NCBI GenBank assembly: GCA_951799445.1
Contig: OX637288.1
Location: 7,566,501 to 7,630,500, forward strand
DNA length: 64,000 bases
Direction of reading: 5' to 3'
Source: Pseudisothecium myosuroides
Lineage: Eukaryota > Streptophyta > Bryopsida > Hypnales > Lembophyllaceae
Under the pieces are notes generated by a model. That model saw only the letters and a list, made by a program, of their open reading frames with translations. It had not been told where the DNA came from and did not search any database. Positions 1 through 12,367 of this stretch are shown here, piece after piece (position 1 is the first letter of the stretch; every line of letters starts with the position of its first letter). The position numbers and the translations under genes are program-made.

Positions 1-930
1 CAATCATGGTTTGGATTGCGCATCTCATTCTTTCGATGGAATGCATGAGGTAAGCAACTTATGCCTTCTGCTTTTGAGTGGTTTTCACTGGTAGAAAGGA
101 ATCTGTTTTTCAGGTCTTGTTCCCGTGAGAGAATTCTAGTGCATTGAAGCATTAAATTATGTACGATTTGGATACTCCATGAATAACCGATGGATAATTC
201 GTGTTTCAAGTTGCACCTAGGGATCCAGTCACATTTTTACCTTGAAATAATGCATTTACAGAGTATCTTCAACCAGCATCTTTGGATGTGATAGAACCAA
301 GAAGTCTTTCATATGGCCATGTGTTGGCTTTAGAAATGGATGATTTCTAAAACCACGGGAAAGAAAGCTTAGGATTTAGTGGGTTTCTGCCTTTATTACA
401 AATGCACTAGCCTCGTTGGTTTAGGTTTCTGACAGCGTTTGATGGATGATGTTCAGGGGCTTGCGCTTGCAAATGGCCATAACCTTGGTTCTCCAGAAGG
501 ATCTGCTCTACCAGTTTCACAACTGCCACCCAACACCGAGAGTGGAATGAGTCTGCATGGCAGTGACCCTTTGGACTTACTTCAAACACTTGTGCGCACT
601 CTTCAGCAACAGATTTATGATCAGCAACAACAAATTTCTGATCAGAAACAGAAAATCCAAGAATTTGGTGCCCAAATTTTTTTGTTGCAACATCAGCAAC
701 GAATTCAGCAGCAACAACTCCAGGAATCCCGGATTCAAAATCCTCAGTGGCCATGCCAGTTTGGCTTTCAACAGCAGCTGCAAGACTTCAACCAAGGATT
801 TCCAAGCTTTGAGGTGGAGATGGAGCAGAGCATGCATCAAAATAATTACCTCGGCTTCATGGCTCCGCTGCCTGATAGAGGGGAAGTCCAGGAAGGCTTC
901 TCAGAGTTGGATACACTTATGTACATGTAG
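1..930 (+). CDS. Gene A: 3' end of a paralogue of gene C (Gln-rich tail)
   Basis: This is the last part of a spliced gene that enters from the left edge. Bases 1-49 are exon, GAG|GTAAGC is the donor, the intron runs 50-456, and GATGTTCAG| is the acceptor. The last exon, 457-930, ends in TAG. The same phase-0 junction exists in gene C (61035/61436), which supports the model. The exon encodes 157 residues rich in Gln, with runs of QQQ/QQ in the middle and a C-terminus ending Leu-Asp-Thr-Leu-Met-Tyr-Met. It is very similar to gene C but has a few small in-frame differences in the Gln-rich part. An alternative acceptor at CTGACAG is not conserved in gene C. The amino-terminal part lies outside the window, so the function is taken from gene C only: an unknown, possibly membrane-tethered regulatory protein. 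Confidence 0.75.
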
Positions 931-2401
931 AGTGATTTGGCTGTCGCAGTAATTTCATGGTAGCATATAAGTTTTACACAGAATATAGTACGGTACACTT
1001 CATACATTAGTGGGAAAGGTTACATTAAGAAATTTCAAGTCTTCTGTTTTATATTCACTTGAATGGAAGTATGTTTTACTCTTAGTCTGTGGCTTGGCAA
1101 TATTGTCGCTAGAGTTGCAATTTCTTAATGGCAATGATAATTAAGAATGAAAAGAACAAATATAAAAACCTTAATTGTTGTGCATCCTACCCTTGATCCC
1201 TAAATCCTGAGTCATTCCTCTGCAGCAATATTGCAAGTACCCCATATTACAATTGAGAATGACACTAGGTTAAACAGTGTGATGCGAGATCATTTACAGT
1301 AAAATTTCCCCAAGTGTTAGGCACCTAATATGTAAAACCACAAGATGACTATTGACAAAGTCCTATTTGTTGAACATGATATCTAGGTTTCTTTTCTTAT
1401 GGTAAAGAATCAGATAGAGAGCAATTGCTCGCAAAAAAGAATGCCTAGACTTGGAGCAATGAATTTCAGATCGTAGACACAAGTTAGAGGAAAGTGCTTG
1501 ATCTATGGCGGTGAAGAAAAATTGTCAACTGGACCACGCATCATCTGGTTGGCATGATCACCAAGTAGATTACAAAAGAAAAATGAATGAATACACAAAA
1601 TTTGCTTTTAAGAAATCGCACATCAATTTCCTTGCTCCTTGATTTATCAAGGTCTGTTGGGATTACGACCACAAGAGCAAGTTTCGCTGCTATCGATCTA
1701 AACATGGTGCCCCTCACTTCGTGTAATCTCGTTCAACTTTCTTGCAAATGCAATACCCCTAGACTTGGAAGATGTGAAGACAAACGCAAATGTGAAGAAA
1801 TACATGACATCAAGTATATAAATACAACCCCTTTTTAAACAAAAAATCGATGAATCACACTTAGGAACACAAGCACAATGCTCTACTTTCACACTTCAGT
1901 GCCAAACAAAACCTCAATCTCCGAACCACACCAAATGACATTCTGATGTGCGTGTTTGAAGCTTCCAAACCTTAGCTACTGCAAACACTAGTGTACAGCA
2001 TCCGCCTGCTCGAGCGATGCAAACTTGGAAATCACGAAACAATGGGTTTTTTGCAAAGAACTATGTGAGGAGCACCATTGGAGTAATCTATTATATTAAG
2101 TATAGATGGTCATGACCTCTATCACAACTCAATGTCAAAAAACTATCAAGTTTTCATCCCATTATTTCATCCCGTTTTGTCATTGCGCCCCTGTCGTGTT
2201 GCAATGGCCTCCGTTCTAGGTAAGACTGAACTACAATACAATAGCTACTAGCTAATGCTTTGTTGGGAAGGCCCCATTCCTCGGGAAGGGCTTGTATTAT
2301 CCAAAACCAAACTTAGCTACAATTTCAATGCAAAGTTTCACTGGTTTCACACTAGTTCAAAACTTTCTACTTGTGTTTGTAAGGTAAGTACAAAATTGTC
2401 A
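931..2401. other. 3' flank of gene A, duplicated downstream of gene C
   Basis: No gene is seen. From the stop codon to about 1610 the sequence matches 61892-62600 with only small changes, and 1653-1760 matches 63897-64000. This fixes the size of the duplicated unit to at least 1 kb past the gene. Copy C has an extra stretch of about 1.3 kb between these two blocks, which includes the nested CACTA/piggyBac elements. Short open frames here are not conserved in copy C and were left out. Confidence 0.7.
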
Positions 2402-2943
2402 TTAACCTCGCTAAAAGCCCAAGAGGTTTGATCAAAACAAAAATGTATTATAAAATATAAGTTTTATAACTTTTTTGAAGTCTGCATCAAAGAAGATAAT
2501 GTGAAGCACAAAAAGTAGAAAGTATCTATACGGTCAAATTATAAAACTACTTTTAGATTTTCTTCAAATGAATTTTGAAAATATAATTTCAAAAATTCAC
2601 CAAAAATGCAATTTTTATCTTTAGCATTTGATTTTTTTTAAATTGGTCAAAATTGTGGTTTCTATTGATTTGTGAAAAAATGCATAAGATCTAGTAATGA
2701 GAACATCAACACTTTCTCTAAATAATAAATTTTTCAACACTAGGTAAATTCTACATACTTTGTGCTATTTTCCTTATAATTTTTGTTTGACCATAGCAAT
2801 CCTAGTTTTGAATATAAAAATTAAAAGACATCCTAATCTAATTTGAACAAAAAAAAAATTTGAAAAAAAAAAAATTTGCCCAAAAATGCTACCCAAAGTC
2901 AGGTAGCGATTGAAAAATGGTCACTTTGGCGCTTAGGGGTTAA
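2402..2943. mobile_element. Possible short piggyBac-type miniature element
   Basis: The right end reads GGCGCTTAGGGGTTAA (TTAA at 2940-2943), matching the ends of the clearer elements at 26996, 54764 and 55701. A candidate left end is TTAACCTCGCTAAAAGCCC at 2402. The interior is AT-rich and non-coding. The left end is more diverged than the right, so the left boundary is uncertain. Confidence 0.4.
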
Positions 2944-3459
2944 CCAAAGACCGTCACATTTAGAATCTCACCATTCGGATTTACAATTTTCAATTTCTTA
3001 GCAATTTTGGTTTCTTTCATCTAGTACCTTGATAATTTTTGAAAGATGAATATCAAAGTTTTTTTAATAAAACTTTTTTTTCACGTAATTCAAACCCATT
3101 TTCCCACATATTGACCAAATCGCACAAATTATGGGACTTTCACGTTTTTCCTAAAAATGTTGAAAGACAAAACTTCAACTTTGGAAAGGACTAAAACAAA
3201 CTACTTTGAGAAGTTTAAGCACGTTGAACGTGCAGTTGGAGGCAATTTTATTCTAAAATTTTGGAAGGATGTACTTGAATAAGTTGGCTAAAGGATCATA
3301 ATTATAGTTGGATTTGTTAGATAATAAAAAAAGGATAAAAATTTTAGATTTGCTTTAGACTTTTTCTTTAGAATAATTTTGGGCCTCAAATCACAGACTG
3401 CAATAAATTAGAAATTAAGAAACTATCCACCTCCCACATCGTGTGCCCCATTGGATTAA

Positions 3460-4630
3460 TCCCTATAAGGCCATTAGAAGGAATTTCAGCCTCGAAGGGG
3501 CTACTAACTTTTCATTTTTACCCCCCCCGGAGTGCAATTATAGAAAGAATAAAATAAATAAAAAAATTGAAAAAAATTGATCAATAGTGCATTATCAACA
3601 CTTAAATATTTTTATTTAAAAAAAAAAAAAGTCTTTTTAGTTTTTTCCTAATTGCACTGGGGTAGGTTAGAACTCCCAGCTCCTTCGAGGGTTGAAATTT
3701 CTTCCAATGCAACATGCGTTTTTTGGCAATATAGAAATTTTGGGCAGATACATGTGACTAGAGATTTCCATATTTTAAGTTAAAATTTTAATAGAAGGTG
3801 GGGATGAGGAATATCTTTCATATGCACTAAATTTTATGACATTTGAAAATATGAGTAAAAACAAAAAAATTATTGCATAATATGTAGTTTGTTTTTCAAC
3901 TTGGGCAATTTGGGCAAATCAGAAAAAATGATTTTTTGCAAAAATGAAAACCTGAAATTGGTTTACTAGATTTATATATACATGGAAAACTTTGAATCAT
4001 TCTATTTTAATCAATGAGTCAAAAGTTATGAGGAATTTTAGTTTGTGGGTAGTTATAGAAACTCTAAACTAAAATAACCTTTGAAGTCCTTTATTTAACT
4101 CAATTTTTAATATTTTTGGAAAAAAAATAAAAGCATTGGGTGTAGATTGTTTATTGAAACATTACAACCATTGAAATTGATATTTTTCAATTCCATAATT
4201 AAGTTCTTAACAATTTATTGTTTTGAATCATTCTTTATTTTCTACTTACTATTTTTTTGCTATATGTTGTACAATTCCAAATGACTTGAAAATTTTCAAG
4301 CATGTAGTCAACTTGTCTAGGAAAAAGAATTCAAAGGAGAACCACCATTTTGGACATTTTTTGTTATATTGAAAAGTGAGCTTGTAAAGTGCAGCTGCCC
4401 TATTTTTGCAGGGCCAAAAAAATGATTTCAGTAAATTTGAATGCTTATATCTTGCAATCCGCATGGTGGAAATTTCTGAAATTTTTACCACATGTTTTCA
4501 AGTCATCATAATACAAGATCCTATGGTTACATGTGTCAAAAAAAGTTTTTTTTCAAAAATTTGGTACTTGTACTAGAAATGGCAGTTTTAGAGCATTTTG
4601 GGTGAAAACATAGTCATAGAACTTAAGGGA
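3460..4630. mobile_element. PiggyBac-type non-autonomous element R1 (TTAA both sides)
   Basis: TTAA lies at 3456-3459 and 4631-4634. The ends read TCCCTATAAGG and AGGGA next to the TTAA. The equivalent place upstream of gene C (about 58421) shows an uninterrupted site, CATTGGAATAAGC, which acts as an empty-site control. The interior aligns with R2 (9558-10481) and more weakly with the 26996 element, including the shared stretch ATACAAGATCCTATGGTTAC near the right end. It has no coding capacity. It is longer than its relatives (about 925 bp) because a foldback element is inserted near the left end. Confidence 0.75.
3472..3709. mobile_element. Foldback miniature element nested in R1
   Basis: A 238-bp stretch begins CATTAGAAGGAATTTCAGCC and ends in the near-perfect inverted copy GGTTGAAATTTCTTCCAATG. 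The inner arms also pair (CTCGAAGGGGC with GCTCCTTCGAG, and GGAGTGCAATTA with TAATTGCACTGG) around an A/T-rich centre. R2 lacks it at the same internal position, so it is a later insertion into R1. No target duplication was identified. Confidence 0.65.
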
Positions 4631-5115
4631 TTAAGTTGAAGATTTGCACCTTTGTTTTGAACGGTCTTATCCATTACAATCATCCTCCCAAGTGCCTCCC
4701 CTAATGTGCAACATTTGAGCCCACAAATCTTGGCCAACTGTAGATAGTGGACACGTTTGGAGAGAGGGACACAATCCATACCTTAAGTTTGGTTATTTGT
4801 TTTGTTTGGTTATTTGTTTTGTTTTGTTTTGTTTATTTTGTTACGTTGAGATCTCCCAGACCATGCATCCCCCAATGACATGCTTAGTATCATCAAAAAG
4901 TCCTCAACAAGGAGGAATGCATAGGCTTTGTTTGGTGGCGTTTGGACCTACGGCGAGAAAGTTATGTTTTTTTGAGTTATTTTTGAATTCAAAAAATGAG
5001 AACAAATTATTTTTAATTATATTTTGGCTGTGGCAGTAGCACAGGGCACACTATGAAGCATGAAGTCGGTCATTGCCATGTTTGTAATTCTTCGCGTTTC
5101 CAGAGTCTCATACTG

Positions 5116-5124
5116 CCACGTGTC
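5116..5124. promoter_or_regulatory. G-box/ABRE-like CCACGTGTC in copy B
   Basis: CCACGTGTC followed by a C/T-rich tract. The same nine bases and tract occur upstream of gene C at 59485-59493, so the box is retained in the duplicated promoter. CACGTG is the usual target of plant bZIP and bHLH factors. Function here is inferred from conservation between two copies only. Confidence 0.4.
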
Positions 5125-5507
5125 TTCTTCTCCCCCCCTCTTTTTGACCCTTTCACGGTCTTCTTACTCCCTTCATCCCCCCTTCGATTCCCCCTCGTCT
5201 TGCACCCTACCTTTGTTTTCCTGCCGTCCCCCCCACTGTCTGTACTGTACAAAGCCACCCCAGCTCTTGTGTTACATCATACTAGTGAGCTCACCAGTGC
5301 TTGTGACTCAATTTTCTCTTTTGGAGCTTCTGCAGACGCTTGCATGAACATTCCACTTCAATCTGTTCTTTTCGACCTGGAGCTTCACCCACTTTATTTT
5401 TTGTTTGTCAGTTGTGGGGAACGAGTGAAAATTTCACTCGTGGGCACTGTTGGTACAGTAAGCAATAAGAGGTTCTGGGTAGGGTTGGGGTACTGGATCA
5501 CATGTGT

Positions 5508-5612
5508 TTCAAGTAAAATTTTGCTGAAAATATCCTTAAAGGTCATTACTTAAAATCATATGTCTAGGACTATACTTAAAAACTCACTTAAAAATACCCC
5601 TTTCTCTTGTAG
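5508..5612. mobile_element. Fragment (right half) of a CACTA miniature element
   Basis: The sequence ends CCCCTTTCTCTTGTAGTG, the same terminus as the CACTA miniature element at 62828-63819, and its interior (AAGTAAAATTTT, ATGTCTAGGACTATACTTAAA) matches the right arm of that element. No left half is present. Copy B's homology to gene C ends where this fragment begins, so the two may share one breakpoint. Confidence 0.6.
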
Positions 5613-6103
5613 TGAATATGCTGTGAATGTACAAGTTTAAACATTAAAAATTTATGTCAATTTATGGTACACTTATCATTGTCACTTAGAAAATTCATAA
5701 TTTATTTCTTAAGTTGTTCAAATAGTGTATTATAAATTGTCCTAGAATCCCTTTTCATTTACACATTTGACCTGATAGAAACAAATCTTGTCATTACTAA
5801 CAACAATGTTTAGTTGCAATTTGGAACAATTAGAAGTGTCTCCACCTTCGTATGTGTTCATCACATTGGTCTTGTGTCATCTTAATGACATTTTTAGCAC
5901 TTGTCCTTTTGTTCTATGCCAATTGTTTTTATTTTACCTTAGTAGTTGTATAGATTGGATGCATGGAATTGACATTCCTTCGCAATGTTGTTGTAGGGCT
6001 GTTTCAAAATGACAAAAATGCACCTATTCATCCAAGAATGGGATCATTTCTACATCTGGTGCTTCATTATTCAACTAAATTCCAACCTCTTGTGCAAGAG
6101 TAC

Positions 6104-6319
6104 TCACTTGTGATCATAGGTATCACTCTTTCTCCTTTCTAGTTCCGAATCAATCTTCTTTAATTTGATCCCCAATCCCAACTTATCGTGTTTCCTGTTT
6201 TGGGGCCAAAAGATTTGACTGTGGCCAATAAACATCAAACCGGTACATTTCCTGCTTAGTTTACGGTTGCCAGAGATGATGACTGGATAATCAGCCGGCA
6301 ACAACCAGAAGTGTTTCAC
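6104..6319 (-). pseudogene. Possible exon relic, unknown product
   Basis: A 71-codon open frame with mixed hydrophobic and charged residues and a hydrophilic end (Lys-Lys-Ile-Asp-Ser-Glu-Leu-Glu-Arg-Arg). Base composition is less AT-rich than the surroundings. No family is recognised and no clear splice partners are seen. It could equally be chance. Confidence 0.2.
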
Positions 6320-7269
6320 CTTCTGTTACGTGGTGGATGCAAGGATCCGATTAACTCTTGAACGACGCGGCGGACGTTTTGAGGCCAATGAATGACAAGA
6401 GAATCTCCTGTGTAGGACAGAAGTGCAACTATTCATCCTCCAAATTTTGTGGGGAAAGGGAAGATAATCTACAGTAGCTTGACTTCCAATGAGTGCTTTT
6501 GCATTATTTTAATTCAATAATCCACATGGTGTCAAAACAGATGATTTCCACTGTTATGAGCCCGTCGTTTAAGGGTTAAGTTGGATACGGTATGTACCCA
6601 AATGGAATTACCGATCTCCTGTGAGGAAATGCCAAAAATACAAGGATTTGTCCCACAGTGTAATCTAAATTGAACCCAATTTTCTAATTTTCTAATTTTA
6701 GTTTACTCCCAGTGACAAAGTCATCTATACTAACACAAACAGTCCTCACTCAGATGGAAAGATAATCTCGTAGGATGCTACGATGATTCCACTCTATATG
6801 GAAGATGCCCATTTTTTTGATATTTTCACACTTGTGTTAAACACTGGTGTTGGGAATGAATTGGGACACAAGTCTTGGGAATGAATTTACGTACACCTTT
6901 AAACTGAAAATAGTCCGAAGGTGTACCAAAATTCATCCCTAATAAGACTTGTGCTAACAGCCAGGGTTCCTGGGTGGTTCTTCCACAATTACATTTGAAC
7001 TTCCAGAGAGTCCATTCAAGAGACAAGGGATAATAGGAAAATTGCCGTGATACATTTGATAAAGCCCATGTAATCAATATTTGCGAAGGTTCAAAATTAG
7101 ACTTCTTCTTGCTGAGTTCTACTTTTGACAATAATAGTATCACTGGTATGCTGCTTGGACATGACACGAGTCATGTCTGACACCCCCAACTTCTATGTGG
7201 CAAATTGTAAGCTGAAATGGTTGTGTTTCATGCACTTCACAAATCATCTACTCATATGTTAAGAAGTCT

Positions 7270-8200
7270 TCAGCCAAAGCACTCTACGCGCTTTGGGGTA
7301 GTTTTCTGGCATTAGTTCCTGGGTGATGCTGCGCTGCACTAGTTTGGGATTGCGCTCCATCTCTTGAACTGTAGATTCGGACTCCGCATAACCTCCTGGC
7401 AGTTGTTCACACTGAATGCCAAGCAGGCCTCAGGGAAATTATGTTCACAAGTGGTAGAACATTCAGCCAATTTCTTAGGGGTCAAGTGACTGAGAAGACC
7501 GGCAGCAAGAAACTGTTGAATGAGAAGCTCCTAACAAGGCCTTGAAGTGCTCGTCCAGCGCTGCGAGAAACTCGGGCACTGCTGGTGTTCTCCTATTTGC
7601 GATGCACAGCAAAGGGATCCATCTTGGCCATTTTCAGAAATTTGGAAATGTTGACGCTTGCCTTCGCTCACAGTCTTTTCCGATCCTCACAAATATCTCG
7701 CAACAACATGAAGGTACTCAATGTCAGTGGCCACTCATCTTTGAGTTGGAATGAGGTTGAATTGAAATGCGGTTACAACCTCCCTCTTTGAGAGATCAAC
7801 TGCATAAGAAATTCAAACATAGTGCGACAAAATTTGATCAATTCCAGTTGGCTCTTGTACTCAGAGATCTCTCGCACGACTAGAATTTGGAGGGTTTAGC
7901 AAAAATTTTAAGCCACATGCAATGTTTTGAAACATGCTTGAGCATCGTTTTTCAGAGAACATGCGAGTTTTGAAAAATACTTCGTCAAACATGCAAAGAT
8001 TTCAGCAAACATGTCCTAAAAAGGTTTTTCAATTAAGACAACGTTTAGTAGCAACGTTAAGTTGAAAGTCGTTTTTCCTCTCTGAATCGTTCTCACCTCC
8101 AGTCGAAGCCTCAGACACCGCAATTACCGAAGGTACTTCAATGGGGTCGCCATGCACTGAAGGGTGAGGCTAACAACAACCGCTACTGACCCACTGTGCG
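7270..8200 (-). pseudogene. Decayed gene fragments, unknown product
   Basis: Read on the minus strand, several stretches have protein-like composition but lie in different frames with stops: a piece around 8040-8160 containing Asp-Pro-Ile-Glu-Val-Pro-Ser-Val-Ile, one around 7600-7740 containing Glu-Tyr-Leu-His-Val-Val-Ala-Arg-Tyr, one around 7530-7600 containing Phe-Leu-Ala-Ala-Leu-Asp-Glu-His-Phe, and one around 7280-7420. The region is more GC-rich than its neighbours. I read it as the eroded remains of a minus-strand gene, family unknown. Confidence 0.25.
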
Positions 8201-9557
8201 ATCCAAGTAATTTGAACAAGATAAATTTTCAATTGGTGAGCTTAGCTCGGCTGAGAACGTCTCACGTGAATAACATAAAAAACAACAAAGAAAACAGTTG
8301 ATTGGAGCAAATGTAGATGGCAATTCAAGAAAAATTACTATGTTATGGAAATTAAGCAATTATAGAGTTAGGATCCATTCTTCATTGAGACACTTCTCTA
8401 CATAGTTAATAGTTCACCAATTTTTAAAATTAACTGCATATTCTAAAAGCTATAAAAGAAAGATAAAAGGGATTAAATTTTGAGGTATATCAAACAAAGA
8501 GAAGTAATAGTAAAAAAATTTAGAAATAATAAATTAAAATCTTAGTTAGAAGGTTTCAAAAGTTGTATTAAATCCACCACCAATCTACTATCAATTCAAT
8601 ACTAATACATTCTCAATCTACAAGACACTTAGCTTGATTTGAGGCATTTTCACGTTCTAAAAATGGTGGTCTAAAATCAAACACTATTGTTGGATGTCAA
8701 TGTGCATGGTACATTTTTTAAGGAATTATAGGTGCAATGTTGTGCTTGGTAGGGATTAAAAGGATGGTTGGGCAATTGCCTAAGCCTCAAATTTTAAGAC
8801 ACCTTCCCTCTTTCTCAGCTTTTAGGATTTGTAGTTGATTGTAAATTTGATGGAAAATTGACTTTATGGGAAAGTTCCAAGTTAGGAATTCACTTTTTTG
8901 CCGACATCTTTACTTAAGATAAACACCTCTTCCCTCTCCACTACCTCTATAATGGATGCCTCAAACATGTCCACTTTTAGGAACTTTGAAACGTCAGTAT
9001 TTGCAGAAGTCATAGCTCTTTTATGCTACAATCCTACAAACAACAGGAATCTGAGACATGAAATTCAAGCTTACGGAGAAGCTGCAAACCTCATTTTTTT
9101 TACCACTTAAAATATGATCGGGAATATATGACTCTTCCGTCAAGTAGAGGATAGAAACACCGTTAGTGAATTAATCCATTTTTCAATATTGACAAAATCC
9201 TGACACCAATATGCTGCAACTTGAGCATCTCTTCCAATACGCGGTGGAAACATCCAAAACCGTCAATATAAGCAATTCAGCATGGTTGGATGGTTGGATG
9301 CACCTTTTTTTAAATAATATTTTTGTAGTATTAGCAAGTGCAAATCATAAATATCCAAAAACAAAATTAGATTTTTTGGATGTGGTGTGTAATTTCTATG
9401 ATTTTTCAAAGTGTTTGCTCCTTAGACCATTAAAATTGTCACATTGGTGGATCCTAAACCAAAATCTGTAGATTTCAATAGTCAACAAATCAAAATTAAG
9501 TATGTGTCTTTCAAATGCGTTAGCGAATTAAAATTAAGCATTTGAAGGATACATTAA

Positions 9558-10481
9558 TCCCGAAAGGATTAGCCTGTTATTTTTAGCAACATAGCAATTT
9601 TGGGCAGATACTTGTGACTAGAAATTCGCATATTTTAGGCTAAAATTTTCATAGAAGGTACGGATGAGGAATATCTTTCATATGCACTAAATTTCATGAC
9701 ATTTGGAAATATGAGTCAAAAGTTATGAGTCAATATGTTGTTTGTTTTTCAACTTGGGTAGTCCGGACAGATAAAAAAACCACTTTTTTTAGAAACAAAA
9801 ATTTGAAATTGGTTTCCTAGATTTATATAAACTTGGAAAGCTTTGAATCATTCCATTTCAATTAGTGAGTCAAAGGTTATGAGGAGTTTTAGTTTGTGGG
9901 CAATTATGGATTTTCTACTCTAAAACAACTTTAAAGTTGTTTATTTCACTCAATTTTCAATATTTTTTGAAAAAAATAAAATCATAGGATGTAGATTGTT
10001 TATAACAACATTACAACCATTGGTATTGACATTTTTCAATTCCATAATTAAATTCTTAATACTTTTGTATTTTGAATCATTATCTACTTCTTTCTACTTA
10101 CTATTTTTTTTCCTATATGTTGCACAATTCTAAATGATTTGGAATTTTTTAAGCATGTAGCCAACTTGTTTAGGAAAAAAAATTCAAAGAAGAATCACCA
10201 TTTTGGACATTTTTTCATACAAATGTGACCTTGTGAAGTACAGCTACACTGCTTTTTGCAGGGACAAAAAAATGATTTCTACCAATTCAAACGCTAATGT
10301 CTTCCAATTCGCACAGTGGAAAATTCTGAATTTTTTTCCACATATTCTAAAACTAGCATACTATAAGATCCTATGATTACATGTGTCCAAAAATGGATTT
10401 TTTTCTAAAATTTGGTACTTGTACTAGAAATGGCAATTTTGGAGCGTATTGGGTGAAAACATAGTCAAGGAACTTCAGGGA
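9558..10481. mobile_element. PiggyBac-type non-autonomous element R2 (TTAA both sides)
   Basis: TTAA lies at 9554-9557 and 10482-10485. The 924-bp body aligns end to end with R1 (for example GGGCAGATACTTGTGACTAGAAATT and GATGAGGAATATCTTTC near the left, and TACAAGATCCTATGATTAC near the right). Terminal bases TCCCGAAAGGATTAGCC and CAGGGA are diverged versions of the CCCCTAAAGGCCC ends of the younger elements. It is non-coding and appears older than the elements at 26996, 54764 and 55701. Confidence 0.7.
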
Positions 10482-10485
10482 TTAA

Positions 10486-11884
10486 CAAAAGTCTATGAAT
10501 ATATTTTGTGATAGTCTAGGGTACAAGAATGGGAACACGGATGCTTTTGGGTGTTTATACCTTAACAAAACGCTAAACCCATCCTTCAAAAAGAGACTAG
10601 TAGAGTGAACTTTACCCTAGGAAAAAACGCAAGAATTTTTTATTTTTTACATATGATTTTTTTTTTAAATTTTAAATTTATATTTGCAATCAGAGGCTCC
10701 AAATTAAATAGGCGGAAAATAGGACTATCTTTAACCCAAAATAAGGGGCTTTTTTTTACATTTACCCCACAAAATACAAAATTCATCATGGTGGTCCCAC
10801 TTCATGCGATGGATTTAGTGTCATGCCTTCCAATATACTTAATTGGTATTTAACTCTTAAAATATGGGTTGGTGATTGTGGAAATCATCTCTTTTGGCAT
10901 TGTGTGAATCATTGGCAAAAAAAAGAAGCAAAACTACACTTACTAGAAGTCAAACTAATGTACAAGTTCTCCCCTTTTTACGCAAAATTCCAAGGATGAA
11001 TAGTTATACTTTTGTCTTACGCAGAAGGATTTTCTATCATTCATCAATCACAACATGGCTGAGACATCATTTATAGGTGAATTAATAAGTGAAACTAGTA
11101 TGAAATGGTTGAATGTCCATGGCCATTGATTTTTGAATGATAATGGGGTTGTCTAACGTAATGGGTGATTGCAAGAAACACTTGTACTATTTCTCGTCAC
11201 AGGTTGAATGAGGAAGTGGTAAGTATTGCAAAAAATATCCAATGAACATGAAATTCATAATGAAAGCTTATATGACAGTTAGTAAAATATTTGAATTTTT
11301 TCTATTTTTTCAAAATTAATGTAGTAGGTCAAAGTGAATTTCAAATTAATGTCACACATGTGGTTTGGAAAAATTTAAGTACTATTGAGTACTATATGTG
11401 AAAAATTTGGAGTTCAAATTTGATAAGCTTGCTCCTATAAGCAATGAATACCTTTTTAAGAGAGAGATTTCATACAAAGTACTTCAAGTTTCTTGTGCAT
11501 TGCCCTAAAGTATGCTTCAATCAACATGAACTTTTAAGCAATTGGATGATTGCAAGAAACACTTGTCCTATTTCTTCTCCCCTTGTCCTCAGAAAAGTAT
11601 TTTTTTGCTCATAACTTTTGCATCATTTTTAGTTTTGGGTAAAATTTGGAATGAAGGTACATGCGGTCGGTGCAAATAATAAATAAATTTTTAAATTTTT
11701 AAAAATTAGTTTACTATTTTTAATGTGTCTCCAATTGGATGTCTACCTTATACATTTTAGGGGTTCTTAGTCCTATGTTTGACCCAAAAATACAAATTCA
11801 AAGCAATAAATTAGAGATGCTGGAGGTCTACTAACATTACAAGGACTGATAATGAGTTTCTATGAAAATAGTAGCATGTCGGTT
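10486..11884. other. AT-rich intergenic DNA with two ends of a dispersed repeat
   Basis: No gene is supported. GTGATTGCAAGAAACACTTG at about 11166 and GATTGCAAGAAACACTTGTCC at about 11545 match the terminal repeat of the element at 26050-26769. After 11545 the homology continues inward (GCTCATAACTTTTGCATC). These are parts of one or two degraded copies of that family. Confidence 0.5.
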
Positions 11885-12255
11885 GCACACATGGAACTAA
11901 TTGGTTTTCGATTAGGAGGAAGTGAAGTTAATATCCAAGTTTTATTTTTCTCTAAAGAAGTAAGTTCTAATGTAATTGCTTCTTACCATTGTTGACTATC
12001 AGATCTTGATAAAGCGTCTTGCAAAGTAGTTGGGGGTTCAAATAAGGTATTTACCAAATTTGCTTGATGTGACCTATGAATATGACAAGGCTTACTTGTT
12101 TTAGCTGATTTTTGACATTGAATATATTCAAGATATTGTCTTGTTGGCTGAGCATTTCTTTTTGGTCTTGTAGGGTCAGGAATGGAACTTGGAGCTTGTA
12201 ATTGTGAAGTAACTTTGACTTCTTCATTAGATAAGTCTTGTCTATTGTCTTCCAA
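11885..12255 (-). pseudogene. pol: Copia pol connector and start of reverse transcriptase, truncated
   Basis: The frame ends Leu-Gln-Asp-Ala-Leu-Ser-Arg-Ser-Asp-Ser-Gln-Gln-Trp then TAA (11983-11985). Past the stop the same frame continues with Lys-Asn-Lys-Thr-Trp and Leu-Pro-Pro-Asn-Arg-Lys-Pro-Ile, the start of the copia RT domain. Homology is lost near 11885, before the catalytic residues. This marks the 3' truncation point of the element. Confidence 0.65.
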
Positions 12256-12367
12256 AGATAACTCAAAAAAATTGCTCTATTACTTTATGATGTGAAGGCA
12301 CATTTTGTTGATTTCTTGTATTGGTTGAACTTATCTTTGGTTGTTGTGCTGGCAACGGATGTTCCAC

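Larger units (their letters stand above)
2944..5510. repeat. Copy B: duplicated upstream region of the gene A/C family, gene body missing
   Basis: Blocks here match the DNA upstream of gene C in the same order and direction: about 2944-3455 with 57950-58420, 4635-4790 with 58427-58600, and 5050-5500 with 59430-59890. The match covers the C/T-rich 5' region with its CACGTG box and stops just before the position of gene C's start codon. At about 5508 the match gives way to a CACTA fragment. The piggyBac-type insertion at 3460-4630 is absent from copy C, so it entered after the duplication or on this branch only. An open frame at 5053-5553 runs through the block but is not conserved as protein and is not called. 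Confidence 0.75.
5613..9553. other. AT-rich region without a convincing intact gene
   Basis: Mostly AT-rich DNA. The only coding-like signals are short minus-strand pieces at about 6104-6319 and 7270-8200, listed separately. No RNA gene, LTR or terminal repeat is apparent. Confidence 0.5.

Noticed and set aside
5053..5553. Protein-coding gene in the C/T-rich region of copy B
   Set aside because: The homologous region upstream of gene C does not keep the frame, and the DNA behaves as promoter/5' leader.
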